Source: Clostridia bacterium
GTDB lineage: Bacteria; Bacillota; Clostridia; Oscillospirales; Acutalibacteraceae
DNA: 57,462 nt
Assembly (NCBI GenBank): GCA_017465465.1
Contig: JAFTWE010000045.1
Location: 1 to 57,462 of the forward strand
Reading direction: 5' to 3'
Shown here: positions 35,622-44,732 of the stretch, one piece after another
How the letters are laid out: each line of letters begins with the position of its first letter
Position numbering within the stretch: the first letter of the stretch is position 1
Position numbers and translations under genes: made by a program
The notes under the pieces: generated by a model
The model's database searches: none
Told to the model about the DNA's origin: nothing
What the model saw: only the letters and a program-made list of their open reading frames with translations

Positions 35622-36258
35622 TTTCTTCTAACCCCCTTAAATTCAAAAACGGTTCGGTCTGAAACTGTACCGTTGTGCCCGGTGTTTCTCCTGTACCCAC
35701 AAGGGGAACGAGCTGAACATTCTGAACAGATTTAACATCAGAGAACACAGGAACATTCAAAAATCTTGTGCTTGCATATCTGGGATGCTCAACCATAACG
35801 GTGTAGTAAGCAAACGGTCGGATTTGAGTTGTGTTTGGCGATTGGGACAGTGACAATGGCGGCGCAGGCAGAGGAATATTATCCACAACGCCGTTAATGT
35901 CTGTCAAACCATCAAACTGTTGAACTTCGTTTCCGCTTTCTAAAGGAAGAGAAACACGAACCCTTGCCCCCGTAACAGGAAAAAACTTATTACCGCCAAA
36001 GACCTGAACTCTGAGAAGCCCTTCTTCGGTGTTTGCTCTCAAAAATTCTTCATAGGTAGAATAGCGTGGAAAAACCTCCCTTTGTACCTCTTGCTCAACA
36101 ACAGGTGCGGGATTTTCTGTAAATATTTCAGGTGCAGGCTCCTGCACAACGCGGGGGGATACCACCGGGACAGCCTGAGGTGATATCGCTTGATTTTGCG
36201 AAGAAAATTCAAGCAGCTCCCGTTGATACCGTTTTATTATGTTTTCAATATCGTCCAT
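35599..36258 (-). CDS. Spore-associated protein with carboxypeptidase-like regulatory (Ig-like) domain
   Basis: The 219-residue protein has a short helical N-terminus (DDIENIIKRYQRELLEF), a Pro/Val/Glu-rich linker (about 25-65) and a beta-sandwich (about 70-205; LLRVQVFGGNKFFPVTGARV, DGLTDINGVVDNIPL) resembling carboxypeptidase regulatory-like domains. It precedes and overlaps the SleC-like gene, and paired genes of this type are known in Clostridia. It may help deliver or hold the partner in the spore. Its ribosome binding site AAGGAGG lies within the 3' arm of the hairpin at 36264-36296, so translation from read-through RNA should be blocked. Confidence 0.7.
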   Translation of the reverse strand: MDDIENIIKRYQRELLEFSSQNQAISPQAVPVVSPRVVQEPAPEIFTENPAPVVEQEVQREVFPRYSTYEEFLRANTEEGLLRVQVFGGNKFFPVTGARVRVSLPLESGNEVQQFDGLTDINGVVDNIPLPAPPLSLSQSPNTTQIRPFAYYTVMVEHPRYASTRFLNVPVFSDVKSVQNVQLVPLVGTGETPGTTVQFQTEPFLNLRGLEENGNANST

Positions 36259-36263
36259 AAAAA

Positions 36264-36296
36264 AACCTCCTTCGCTTTATTTTATGCGAAGAAGGT
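36264..36296. terminator. Intrinsic terminator whose arm is the ribosome binding site of the next gene
   Basis: A 12-bp stem with one wobble joins 36264-36275 and about 36285-36296, with T-runs on both strands. On the minus strand it ends the tyrosine kinase gene. Its 3' arm contains the AAGGAGG that starts the spore gene at 36258. Confidence 0.8.
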
Positions 36297-36317
36297 TTTT
36301 TGTTGATTAAATTATAT

Positions 36318-37781
36318 TTATTTTGAGTTTTTGTTCTGGCCGTAGCCGTATCCGTAACCATAGCCGTAGCCGTATGAGCCATAGCCATAAGAGCCGTAAC
36401 CGTAGCCGTATTTACCGTATTTTTTGCCGTATTTTCTCATTTTACCTGTAATGGTGTTGTTGTATACACAGCCGATAACCTCGGCACCGTTATTGTTGAT
36501 GTCATCAATAGACATTCTGATTCGGCTGACAGGAGCTTTGTTTTCACAGATAACAAGAATTGAAGCATCTGAAAGAGATGAAATAACGCTTGCGTCTGTA
36601 ACAACACTTGCGGGAGCTGTGTCGATAATTACAAAGTCAAATTCATTGCGGACTGCCTTGATAATGTCTGCCATCTTCTTTGTTGAAAGAAGCTCAGATG
36701 GATTTTCTGAAGCGTGAGTGTCGGCAATTACAAAAATGTTATATTTTTCAATGTATCTGATGGTTGATTCAAGTGAAGCTTTGCCGGTAATAACTCCAGC
36801 AAGACCCTTTGTCTGAGATTTTTCAAGGTCAAGCAAGGTTGCAACTGCAGGCTTACGCAAGTCAGCGTCAATGAGAAGAACAGACTTGCCGTTTTGAGCA
36901 AGGGTGATTGCGAGGTTACTTGAAATTGTGGTTTTACCTTCGTTTTCACAAGCACTTGTAACCATATAGACATTGTTGCCTTCCTTAACGGAATTGCTTT
37001 CAACCTTTGTTCTGATTGCCTTAAAGGTTTCAGTAAAGGCGAAGCCGACTTTTTTGTCTGTTACAAGAAGACCGCGAAGCTTTTTCTTGGAGTCAATTCT
37101 GCTGATTGTTCCGAGAATGTTAAGACCGACCTTTGTTTCGATTTCTTCAACGTCGCGGATTGTATCGTTGATGATGTAAAGGATAAAGATGAAGATTACA
37201 CCCATAAGTGCGCCTAAAACAAAAGCAATAAGAGTTATGAGAGTCTTAGCTGAGCTTGAATCAGGGATATCGACCTGAACAGGGTAATCACAAACCTTGA
37301 GGTCAGCATTTGAATAAATTTCAGAAACAATGTTCTTATAGTTCTCTACAACGGCCTTGGCGATTGAATAAGACTTCTGCGGGTCGTTAGTGGTTATTGT
37401 CATTTCAATAACACTGGAAGAAGTAATAGCCTGAACCGTCATTGCCTCGTCAACCTCAAGATAGGTTACGGGGATAACGCTGTTGTCAACCACTGCCTCA
37501 ATAATTGAACGGCTTTCCAAAATATATTTGTAGGTTACGGCAATGTTAATTGACGCGGTAACATCGGAGCTTTCTGCGTAAGTAGAATCACCAACAGTGT
37601 TAACAACAAAAGAGATTTTTGAAGTGTAGGTGTTTTCTATTGCGGCAGAGGATAAACCGAAACCGATAATTGCAAGCACCAGAGCCAAAGCAATAACAAT
37701 CCAAATCTTCTTCACAACCATACGAAGAAAAGCTTTCATATTTATCTGTAAGCCTTTCGCTTCCTGATTTTCGTAATTCAA
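36318..37781 (-). CDS. Wzz/BY-kinase fusion for exopolysaccharide synthesis
   Basis: The 487-residue protein joins a Wzz chain-length domain (membrane segments about 25-45 and 180-205 around an extracytoplasmic loop) to a cytoplasmic bacterial tyrosine kinase. The kinase has the P-loop ACENEGKTTISSN, the Walker A' LLIDADLRKP and the Walker B FVIIDTAP. The C-terminus is a long Tyr/Gly tail (KYGKYGYGYGSYGYGSYGYG and more) that would be autophosphorylated. It controls polymer length and export. I choose TTG 37781 as start: AGGAGG lies 7 bases upstream, whereas the ATG at 37799 has no site and would place AGGAGG inside the coding region. It follows the GT4 gene closely. Confidence 0.88.
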   Translation of the reverse strand: MNYENQEAKGLQINMKAFLRMVVKKIWIVIALALVLAIIGFGLSSAAIENTYTSKISFVVNTVGDSTYAESSDVTASINIAVTYKYILESRSIIEAVVDNSVIPVTYLEVDEAMTVQAITSSSVIEMTITTNDPQKSYSIAKAVVENYKNIVSEIYSNADLKVCDYPVQVDIPDSSSAKTLITLIAFVLGALMGVIFIFILYIINDTIRDVEEIETKVGLNILGTISRIDSKKKLRGLLVTDKKVGFAFTETFKAIRTKVESNSVKEGNNVYMVTSACENEGKTTISSNLAITLAQNGKSVLLIDADLRKPAVATLLDLEKSQTKGLAGVITGKASLESTIRYIEKYNIFVIADTHASENPSELLSTKKMADIIKAVRNEFDFVIIDTAPASVVTDASVISSLSDASILVICENKAPVSRIRMSIDDINNNGAEVIGCVYNNTITGKMRKYGKKYGKYGYGYGSYGYGSYGYGYGYGYGYGQNKNSK

Positions 37782-37795
37782 AACAAGTCCTCCTA

Positions 37796-38899
37796 TCACA
37801 TTCTGTGAACATTTTTATATAAATCAATTATCTCGTAGACCCAAGTGCCTAAAGAATAATTTTTTATAACATAATCTTTTGATTCAAGCCCCATGGTATA
37901 TGTTTCTTGCTTGTCTTCTCTGAAAATTTCACAAAGAGCCTTGTAAAGCTCGGCGGAATCCTCAGGAGTGACTTTAACAGACCAAGGGATACACATTTCG
38001 TTCTGCCCGGGAACATCGTAATAAATAATGGGAACACCGAGATAAGCACTTTCAATCATTGTGTAAGGGCTGCCTTCGGTTTTATTGGCCAACACAAACA
38101 CATCTGCAAGATTAAAATATGTTGCAATGTCATTTCGTGCAGGCAACAGCTTAATCCATCCGGGGGTATCGTTGCAGATATTTTTAATAGCTTTTGTTGC
38201 TTCATCGGTGTTTTCTCCAACTGCAACGAGAAGCTGGATTTTATGTTCTGTATCATACTCCATAAGCGCTTTGATTACAGAATTTACACCCTTTTCTTCA
38301 AAATCCTGCCCGAACATAAGCACTGTTTTTTTACATCCGTCTGAAAGATAATCCTCTTTTTTAACGGATTCGTCGGAAAATTCAAGCCTTGAAAAGTCAA
38401 CTGCATTGCAGATTGTAACCGTCGGCTTGCCGTTGATTGAAAGGGTGTTTCGAATTGAGTCACTCACACTGACATAAACAGTAGCGTTTATAAAAAAGGT
38501 TGCAAGCTTTTCGAATACCTGATTTCGCTTCGGCGGATTCTGATGAACATGAACAATATAGTCAATATCCTTTTTGCCCCATTTTGCAAGAGCAACGGGA
38601 ATATGCTGACAGTAATCGCAAAAATGAGCGTGAATAATTTTGATATCATATTTTGCAATAATTTCTTTAACGGTTTTGGTGTTTTTGATTATACCCTTTG
38701 CTCCGTCAACAAAATCATATACAACCGCTCCCGACTCTGCAAGGTGGGTAGCCCAGTCAGTTTGCTTTGAGGAATGAGGAATGAGGAAAACCACCTTGCC
38801 GTTGTCATTTTCAATCTGCTCACTCAAAGCAAGTATAGAACGCATAAAGCTGCCCTCAAAGGAATTGCTGAAGTTTAAAACAAATAAAACATTCTTCAT
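37796..38899 (-). CDS. GT4-family glycosyltransferase
   Basis: The 367-residue protein has the GT-B layout: an N-terminal acceptor domain (IKIIHAHFCDYCQHIPVALA near residue 85-105) and a C-terminal donor domain with VLMFGQDFEEKGVNSVIKAL (about 190-210) and VFVLANKTEGSPYTMIESAY (about 272-292), the E-x7-E type nucleotide-sugar site. It would add a sugar to a lipid-linked exopolysaccharide precursor on the cytoplasmic face. GAGGTG precedes the ATG. It starts 4 bases after the polymerase-like gene and ends 14 bases before the Wzz/kinase start, so the three form one operon. Confidence 0.85.
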   Translation of the reverse strand: MKNVLFVLNFSNSFEGSFMRSILALSEQIENDNGKVVFLIPHSSKQTDWATHLAESGAVVYDFVDGAKGIIKNTKTVKEIIAKYDIKIIHAHFCDYCQHIPVALAKWGKKDIDYIVHVHQNPPKRNQVFEKLATFFINATVYVSVSDSIRNTLSINGKPTVTICNAVDFSRLEFSDESVKKEDYLSDGCKKTVLMFGQDFEEKGVNSVIKALMEYDTEHKIQLLVAVGENTDEATKAIKNICNDTPGWIKLLPARNDIATYFNLADVFVLANKTEGSPYTMIESAYLGVPIIYYDVPGQNEMCIPWSVKVTPEDSAELYKALCEIFREDKQETYTMGLESKDYVIKNYSLGTWVYEIIDLYKNVHRM

Positions 38900-38903
38900 C
38901 GGG

Positions 38904-40172
38904 TCACCTCACATTGTTACCGGGGGAGTAATGGAACTTCCTCTTTGAATTTGAAGCATACGAGCAGACATAAATCAATGACATAACAATCTGCGGGTAG
39001 AAGGAAGCCATAGTAATAAGTCCATATTCGAAGGCGAATTGGCAAATAAGCAAAGTTAAAGCAAGTGCAAGTATTTCATTATCCTTTTCTTTAAACATTT
39101 TTATAATGAACTTAATAAAAAGAAAAAAATAAAACCAGTAGTAGATTATAAAGCCAACAACACCTAAATCTGCCAGAATCTCCCAATAGTTGTTGTGTGC
39201 AGAATAACCCATAGATAAATTACTTTCGGAATCAACGATGGTTACAAAATTTGCAAATCCGTGACCTAATACTGGCTTTTCCTTAAGCAGAATTTTTGCA
39301 AACTCAATAAAATAGGTTCTAAGCGATAAACTTCCTTCTCTTGATGTGTTTCCTACAAGGAAAAAGTCAAACATGCTTTCGAAACGTTCGCCAACAATAT
39401 TATAAAGAACCTCATCTTCAAACATGAGAATAAATACTAAGAAAGCAAGTGTGACTCCTACCAACAAATGTGCGAATCGGTTTTTCTTCTTATGTGAAAA
39501 AAGAATTAGTAAAAAAATACCAACGAAAGTAACAATAAGTGACTTTCTTGAGCTTGAAAGGAAGCAACAGATAATTGAAAAGATTGTAAAAAAATAATAA
39601 CTTTTGAGGTTTTTGATGTATGCAAAGAAAAAAGAAGCGATGGCAGCAATTGTGACAATGTAGCCGAAGGTGTTGGTATTATTACCACCTATACTAGACC
39701 CTAAATAACCGTTAGTTAAATTCGATATTGGCGTGAATAGAAATTGGGCAACGGAAAATGTTAGCGATGCAAAAACAAAGATTTTTATAATTCGCTCAAC
39801 TTGAATTACATTGTCGATATATTGTGTGATTCCAAGTCCAATCACTAACATAATTATCATCAGTCTGAAATAACTATTTGCAGCGTTTTCCGGTGAATGC
39901 GCCCACAATGCAGACAGTTCTGCCAGCACGAAAAAAATCAGATACCAAATCGTATTAAGCGGTAACTTCAGTTTTGAAAGATAAGCCTTGCTGAAAAACA
40001 GCAGAGCTGAACCGGCCAATCCGATGCATACAAAAACAAGCTGCAGACTTCTGTTATCATAAAACAGAAAATATCCTGTCAAAAGAAGGTATGTGCAGAT
40101 TTCAAAAAGGGTTTCGAAGAACGTGTTGCCTTCAGCCGGTGCAATGGTATTTCTTTTTTTGATTAAAGACAA
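38904..40172 (-). CDS. O-antigen ligase/polymerase-like membrane protein
   Basis: The 422-residue protein has about ten to twelve membrane segments and a central loop with FLVGNTSREGSLSLRTYFIE and KPVLGHGFANFV, which matches the Wzy_C/O-antigen ligase superfamily (the HGxxN/H-type loop that handles lipid-linked glycans). It would polymerise or transfer exopolysaccharide units outside the membrane. The start is TTG 40172 with AGGAGG 8 bases upstream. It is first in the exopolysaccharide operon, behind the promoter at 40228-40256. The phase of sugar use and the polymer cannot be inferred. Confidence 0.8.
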   Translation of the reverse strand: MSLIKKRNTIAPAEGNTFFETLFEICTYLLLTGYFLFYDNRSLQLVFVCIGLAGSALLFFSKAYLSKLKLPLNTIWYLIFFVLAELSALWAHSPENAANSYFRLMIIMLVIGLGITQYIDNVIQVERIIKIFVFASLTFSVAQFLFTPISNLTNGYLGSSIGGNNTNTFGYIVTIAAIASFFFAYIKNLKSYYFFTIFSIICCFLSSSRKSLIVTFVGIFLLILFSHKKKNRFAHLLVGVTLAFLVFILMFEDEVLYNIVGERFESMFDFFLVGNTSREGSLSLRTYFIEFAKILLKEKPVLGHGFANFVTIVDSESNLSMGYSAHNNYWEILADLGVVGFIIYYWFYFFLFIKFIIKMFKEKDNEILALALTLLICQFAFEYGLITMASFYPQIVMSLIYVCSYASNSKRKFHYSPGNNVR

Positions 40173-40227
40173 CAGTTACTCCTCCTTTTTGTAAATTATA
40201 GTCTTAAAATGATACATACTTCAAAAT

Positions 40228-40256
40228 ATTATACTATTTTAACTCTTTTTTGTCTA
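40228..40256 (-). promoter_or_regulatory. Promoter of the exopolysaccharide operon
   Basis: On the minus strand, TAGACA (40251-40256), a 17-base spacer and TATAAT (40228-40233). Confidence 0.7.
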
Positions 40257-40357
40257 TATCAAAAAAGAAAAAAACTGTTACTTTTTGCAATAAAACAGAA
40301 ATTACTTTTGTTATCTTACGCGATGTTAAAAATATGTAAAATTTATTTAATTTGCTC

Positions 40358-40386
40358 TTTACATAAACTTGATTTTAAGTTAAAAT
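40358..40386 (+). promoter_or_regulatory. Promoter of the pyrH-polC operon
   Basis: TTTACA (40358-40363), a 17-base spacer and TAAAAT (40381-40386), about 33 bases before pyrH. Confidence 0.65.
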
Positions 40387-40418
40387 AAAATGAATAGAAA
40401 TACAATCGGAGGGTTGTT

Positions 40419-41117
40419 ATGTATAAAAGAATTCTTCTTAAATTAAGCGGTGAGGTTCTCGCCGGTGAAGCAGGCCACGGTATTGACTTTGATATGGTTA
40501 CCAATGTTTGCTCTTATGTTAAAAAGGTTGCTGAAATGGGTGTTCAGGTCGGTCTTGTTGTTGGCGGCGGCAACTTCTGGCGCGGCCGTTCCTCAGGCTC
40601 AATGAACAGAACAAGAGCTGACAATATGGGTATGCTTGCCACTGTTATGAACTCCCTTGCTCTTTGTGAGGCCCTTGAGCAGTTAGGCGTTAAGGCAAGA
40701 GTGATGTCTGCTGTTAATATGCAGCCGATTGCTGAGCAGTTTGTTGCCCGTGATGCAGTTAAACACCTTGAAAACGGTGAGGTTGTTATTTTCGGTTGCG
40801 GAACAGGCTGTCCGTTCTTTTCAACGGATACTACTGCCGCTCTTCGTGCCGCTGAGATTGAAGCAGATGTTATTTTTAAGGCTACAAATGTTGACGGTGT
40901 TTATGATAAGGACCCCAACAAATTCAGCGACGCTGTTAAGTATGATGTGCTTTCACATTCCGAGGTTCTTGCAAAAGGCCTTAAGGTTATGGACAGCACT
41001 GCCGCTTCTCTTTGCAGAGATAACGGAATTTCAATTCTCGTTTTTAACCTTGAAGACCCTGAAAATATCATCAGAGCAGTCAAAGGTGAAAATATCGGAA
41101 CAATAGTAAAAGAATAA
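40419..41117 (+). CDS. pyrH: UMP kinase
   Basis: The 232-residue enzyme phosphorylates UMP to UDP for nucleic acid and cell-wall precursor synthesis. It is a bacterial hexameric-type UMP kinase of the amino-acid-kinase fold: [15 protein letters not shown] at the N-terminus, [13 protein letters not shown] (about 42-54), [34 protein letters not shown] (about 127-145) and [20 protein letters not shown] precedes the ATG. It starts the housekeeping operon; rpsB and tsf, frequent neighbours in other Firmicutes, are not upstream here. Confidence 0.96.
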   Translation: MYKRILLKLSGEVLAGEAGHGIDFDMVTNVCSYVKKVAEMGVQVGLVVGGGNFWRGRSSGSMNRTRADNMGMLATVMNSLALCEALEQLGVKARVMSAVNMQPIAEQFVARDAVKHLENGEVVIFGCGTGCPFFSTDTTAALRAAEIEADVIFKATNVDGVYDKDPNKFSDAVKYDVLSHSEVLAKGLKVMDSTAASLCRDNGISILVFNLEDPENIIRAVKGENIGTIVKE

Positions 41118-41137
41118 TTTTAAAAGGAGATTTCATT

Positions 41138-41692
41138 ATGAAAGAACTTTATGCAAATACCAAAGAAAAAATGGGTAAAACCATTGATGTACTTAGAAGA
41201 GATTACGGTGCAATCCGCGCAGGCAGAGCTAATGCCGCTGTGCTTGATAAGGTAACAGTTGACTATTACGGCACACCTACTCCCATCAATCAGCTTGCAT
41301 CAGTTTCAGTTGCTGAGGCAAGAATTCTGACAATTCAGCCTTGGGATAAATCTGTTCTCAACGCTATTGAGAAGGCTATTCAGGCTTCTGATATAGGCAT
41401 CAATCCCCAGAATGACGGCGTTGTTATCCGCCTCACATTCCCCAAGCTTACTGAAGAAAACAGAAAGGTTATCGTTAAAGATGTAAGCAAAATGGCTGAG
41501 GATTCAAAGGTTGCTGTTCGTTCAATCCGCCGTGATGCTATGGATAAGCTTAAGAAGATGCAGAAGGCTTCTGAAATTACAGAAGACGACCTTAAAAACG
41601 GTGAGGAAGAAATTCAGAAAATTACTGACAACCACATCAAAGAAATTGACAAAATCGCTTCCGCAAAAGAAAAGGAAGTTATGGAAATCTGA
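41138..41692 (+). CDS. frr: Ribosome recycling factor
   Basis: The 184-residue length and sequence match RRF, which with EF-G splits post-termination ribosomes. The N-terminal helix leads into LRRDYGAIRAGRANAAVLDK (about 19-38), then VDYYGTPTPINQLASVSV, LTIQPWD and NPQNDGVVIRLTFPKLTEE (about 88-106). The last 80 residues form the long helices of the L-shaped fold. AAAGGAG precedes the ATG, 20 bases behind pyrH. Confidence 0.97.
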   Translation: MKELYANTKEKMGKTIDVLRRDYGAIRAGRANAAVLDKVTVDYYGTPTPINQLASVSVAEARILTIQPWDKSVLNAIEKAIQASDIGINPQNDGVVIRLTFPKLTEENRKVIVKDVSKMAEDSKVAVRSIRRDAMDKLKKMQKASEITEDDLKNGEEEIQKITDNHIKEIDKIASAKEKEVMEI

Positions 41693-41698
41693 TTGCCA

Positions 41699-41719
41699 AA
41701 GGGGAGCATTGCTCCCCTT
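41699..41719 (+). promoter_or_regulatory. Intercistronic hairpin between frr and uppS
   Basis: AAGGGGAGC and GCTCCCCTT form a 9-bp perfect stem with a 3-base loop, with no U-tract after it. It could slow or process the transcript rather than end it. Confidence 0.5.
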
Positions 41720-41749
41720 GCATACTTTAGTGTGAAAGGAGATGCTTTT

Positions 41750-42463
41750 ATGGAAAGAAAATTACCAAAGCATATAGGCATTATTATGGACGGTAACGGC
41801 CGCTGGGCAAAGCAAAGGGGTCTTAACCGTTGGGACGGTCACAAGGAGGGCGCAAATGTTTTTCGTAAAATTTGTGACTACGCTTGTGAAATCGGAATTG
41901 AGAGCATAACCTTTTACGCTTTTTCTACTGAAAATTGGCGCAGACCTCCCGAAGAGGTTGCGGCGATTATGGAGCTTTTCAGAGAGTATCTGGGTGAAGC
42001 TGAAGACAGAGAAAATGAAAACATCCAAAAGGGTATGCGTATGCACTTTATCGGCAGGCGTGACGATATGCCTGATGATATTGTCAGCCTTATGGAAACT
42101 GCTGAAGAAAATTCAAAGGATGCCGCAAAAATTGATGTTAACATTGCCATCAATTACGGCGGCAGGCTTGAAATAGTAGATGCCGTTAAAAAGTTAGCTC
42201 AAAAGGTAAAAGACGGAGAGCTTTCTCCCGAAGATATTACCGAGAATGATATTTCGAACAATATCTATACCGCAGGTCAGCCTGACCCTGACTTGATTAT
42301 CAGACCAAGCGGTGAATACAGGCTTTCAAATTTCCTTTTATGGCAGTCAGCGTATTCGGAATTCTGGTTTTCTGATATTCTTTGGCCCGATTTCACTCCG
42401 GATGATTTAGAAAAGGCCATTGATGATTACAATAACCGAAACCGTCGCTTCGGAGGTGTGTAA
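41750..42463 (+). CDS. uppS: Isoprenyl transferase (undecaprenyl diphosphate synthase)
   Basis: The 237-residue cis-prenyltransferase extends farnesyl diphosphate to the C55 carrier lipid for cell-wall and polysaccharide synthesis. It has HIGIIMDGNGRWAKQRGL (catalytic Asp about 13), FYAFSTENWRRP, AINYGGRLEIVDAV, PDLIIRPSGEYRLSNFLLWQ and AYSEFWF. The start is ATG 41750 with AAAGGAG upstream; an in-frame TTG at 41693 has no site and would span the intercistronic hairpin. The next gene begins one base after its stop. Confidence 0.96.
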   Translation: MERKLPKHIGIIMDGNGRWAKQRGLNRWDGHKEGANVFRKICDYACEIGIESITFYAFSTENWRRPPEEVAAIMELFREYLGEAEDRENENIQKGMRMHFIGRRDDMPDDIVSLMETAEENSKDAAKIDVNIAINYGGRLEIVDAVKKLAQKVKDGELSPEDITENDISNNIYTAGQPDPDLIIRPSGEYRLSNFLLWQSAYSEFWFSDILWPDFTPDDLEKAIDDYNNRNRRFGGV

Positions 42464-42464
42464 G

Positions 42465-43607
42465 GTGAAAAAGCTTCTTACTATTCTCGGCTCAACAGGC
42501 TCAATAGGCACTCAGGCTCTTGAGGTTGTAGATTTGCAGGGCTATGAGGTGCTTGCTCTCACAGCAGGAAGCAATGTTGAAATTATTGAACAGCAAATCA
42601 GAAAATACAAGCCTAAGTATGCCGCCCTTGCAGATGAAAAGGCGGCTGAGGAGCTTAAAATCAAGGTTGCCGATACTTCAACAAAGGTGCTTGCGGGCTT
42701 GCAGGGAGTTTGTTACTGCGCAGGACTTAAGGCTGACTATGTGCTCAACAGCATAGTCGGTATGGCAGGTCTGGAGCCAACACTTACCGCGATTGAAGCA
42801 GGTAATGAAATTGCCCTTGCCAACAAGGAAACTTTAGTTGCAGGCGGTGCATTGGTTACTAAAAATGCAAAAAATAAAGGGGTAAGCCTTTTACCCGTTG
42901 ATAGTGAGCATTCTGCAATTTTTCAGTCTTTGCAGGGTTGCGCTGATAAAAAAGAAATTAAACGCCTTATTCTCACAGCCTCGGGCGGACCTTTCTTCGG
43001 CAAAAAAAGAGCCGAGCTTGAGGGCGTAACTGTTGAGCAGGCGCTTAATCACCCTAACTGGAGTATGGGCGCTAAAATAACAATAGACTCTGCTTCAATG
43101 ATGAACAAAGGTCTTGAACTGATTGAAGCAGTCTGGCTTTTTGATATGAAGCCTACGGATATCGACATTGTTGTTCACCGCCAGAGTGTTATTCATTCAT
43201 TGGTTGAATATTGTGATAATTCGGTTATCGCTCAGCTTGGTGTTCCCGATATGCGTATCCCTATTCAATATGCGCTCACATACCCCAACCGCATTGTGTC
43301 ACCTGTTAAGCAGCTTTCTTTAACAGATTACGGCACACTTACCTTTGAAAAGCCCGATTACGAAACCTTCGGCTGTATCAACATCTGCCGTGACGCTATC
43401 GGAAAAGGCGGATTGTATCCCGCAGTTGCCAACTCTGCCAATGAGGCGGCTAATCTTGCTTTCAGGCAGGGTAAAATCAAGTTTTTGCAGATAGAGGAGC
43501 TTGTGGGCAGTGCGGTTGAAAACGCCTTCAGCAAGGACGATTATACCCTTGCTGATGTTAATGAAACGGACAAATGGGCAAGAAATTATGTTTTGAGCAG
43601 GATATAA
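42465..43607 (+). CDS. dxr: 1-deoxy-D-xylulose 5-phosphate reductoisomerase
   Basis: The 380-residue enzyme converts DXP to MEP in the non-mevalonate isoprenoid pathway, using NADPH. It shows ILGSTGSIGTQALEVV (NADPH loop, about 6-21), ANKETLVAGGALV, PVDSEHSAIFQSLQG (metal site), LTASGGPFFG, NPNWSMG-like HPNWSMGAKITIDSASMMNK and HRQSVIHSLVEY. The start is GTG 42465, with GGAGGTG at the end of uppS 7 bases upstream. An in-frame ATG at 42420 lies inside uppS and has no site. The usual cdsA gene between uppS and dxr is absent. Confidence 0.96.
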   Translation: MKKLLTILGSTGSIGTQALEVVDLQGYEVLALTAGSNVEIIEQQIRKYKPKYAALADEKAAEELKIKVADTSTKVLAGLQGVCYCAGLKADYVLNSIVGMAGLEPTLTAIEAGNEIALANKETLVAGGALVTKNAKNKGVSLLPVDSEHSAIFQSLQGCADKKEIKRLILTASGGPFFGKKRAELEGVTVEQALNHPNWSMGAKITIDSASMMNKGLELIEAVWLFDMKPTDIDIVVHRQSVIHSLVEYCDNSVIAQLGVPDMRIPIQYALTYPNRIVSPVKQLSLTDYGTLTFEKPDYETFGCINICRDAIGKGGLYPAVANSANEAANLAFRQGKIKFLQIEELVGSAVENAFSKDDYTLADVNETDKWARNYVLSRI

Positions 43608-43649
43608 TTTCTTAACTTTACATATAACTACTTATGAGGTGAAACTGAT

Positions 43650-44729
43650 TTGGAAATTCTCTCATGGATTGCAAGTAAATGGACAATACTTGTTGCAATT
43701 CTCTTTTTCGGAATTATTATAATGGTTCACGAATTCGGTCATTTTTCATTTGCCAAGCTGTTTAAGGTTAAGGTAAATGAGTTTTCAATGGGTATGGGGC
43801 CCAAGCTTATCAGCCGCAAAAAAGGGGATACAACTTATTCCTGGCGTTTGCTTCCAATCGGCGGATTTGTCAGTATGGAGGGCGAGGATGAAAAAAGCGA
43901 TGATGAGCGTGCTTTTAACAATAAGCCCTGCTGGCAGAGGATAATTATCGTTGCCGCAGGTGCAATAATCAATATTTTTCTGGGTCTTATAATTGTTGCG
44001 GTTATTCTTGCGGTTAACAGTGATGAGCTCTCAGCTACAAATTATGTGAATTATTTTAATGTTCCCGTTTCAGCCGACAGCAAAGAGGTTGAACAGCTCA
44101 AAGAATATGAGGGCTTAAAATCAGGAGATAAATTCAAAAAAATCGACGGTAAAAATGTTTTTTACTATGAAGATATTTATTACCTTGCCTCAAGAGATTT
44201 TGACGGTGACGGCGCATTCTCAGCTATTGTTGAGCGTGGCGGAAAAGAGGTAGCTGTTGACTCAATCAGCACCGATGTTTTGCAAAATCTCATTATCGTT
44301 GGAGTTGAAACAACCCCCGGAACTATTTTTAAAGATACCTTCAAGCAGTCTGTTTCAATTTGCAGAATGGTTTACTTAAGCCTTTTTGATATGATAACAG
44401 GCAAATATTCCATCAAAGATGTGTCAGGGCCAATCGGTGTGGTTGATGTTGTTTCGCAAACTGCCGAGGCTTCACAGGCGGCGGCTGATTATACCGCACT
44501 TTTCAGAATGATGGCATTGATAACAATAAATATCGGTTTGTTTAATCTTTTACCAATCCCTGCCCTTGACGGCGGCAGACTGTTGTTCTTATTTATTGAG
44601 CTTATTTTAAGAAAACCGATTAACCCGAAATATGAAGCAATTATTCACGGTGTGGGTATGGCTCTGTTGCTCACATTTATGGTGTTTATCTGCTTTAAGG
44701 ATATCTGGGTTTTGGTGACAGGTGGTTAA
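43650..44729 (+). CDS. rseP: RIP zinc metalloprotease (site-2 protease) RseP/RasP
   Basis: The 359-residue intramembrane protease has the zinc motif HEFGH in its first membrane helix (about 26-30) and the third ligand region NLLPIPALDGGRLLF (about 300-314). A PDZ-type loop (about 130-210) sits between, and there are at least four membrane segments. It cleaves anti-sigma factors and leftover signal peptides. The start is TTG 43650 with GAGGTG upstream; no ATG lies near. It follows dxr by 42 bases and precedes ispG by 3. Confidence 0.93.
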   Translation: MEILSWIASKWTILVAILFFGIIIMVHEFGHFSFAKLFKVKVNEFSMGMGPKLISRKKGDTTYSWRLLPIGGFVSMEGEDEKSDDERAFNNKPCWQRIIIVAAGAIINIFLGLIIVAVILAVNSDELSATNYVNYFNVPVSADSKEVEQLKEYEGLKSGDKFKKIDGKNVFYYEDIYYLASRDFDGDGAFSAIVERGGKEVAVDSISTDVLQNLIIVGVETTPGTIFKDTFKQSVSICRMVYLSLFDMITGKYSIKDVSGPIGVVDVVSQTAEASQAAADYTALFRMMALITINIGLFNLLPIPALDGGRLLFLFIELILRKPINPKYEAIIHGVGMALLLTFMVFICFKDIWVLVTGG

Positions 44730-44732
44730 ATT

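Noticed and set aside
37907..38344. Open frame opposite the GT4 gene
   Set aside because: It is a shadow of the well-supported glycosyltransferase with no start signal.
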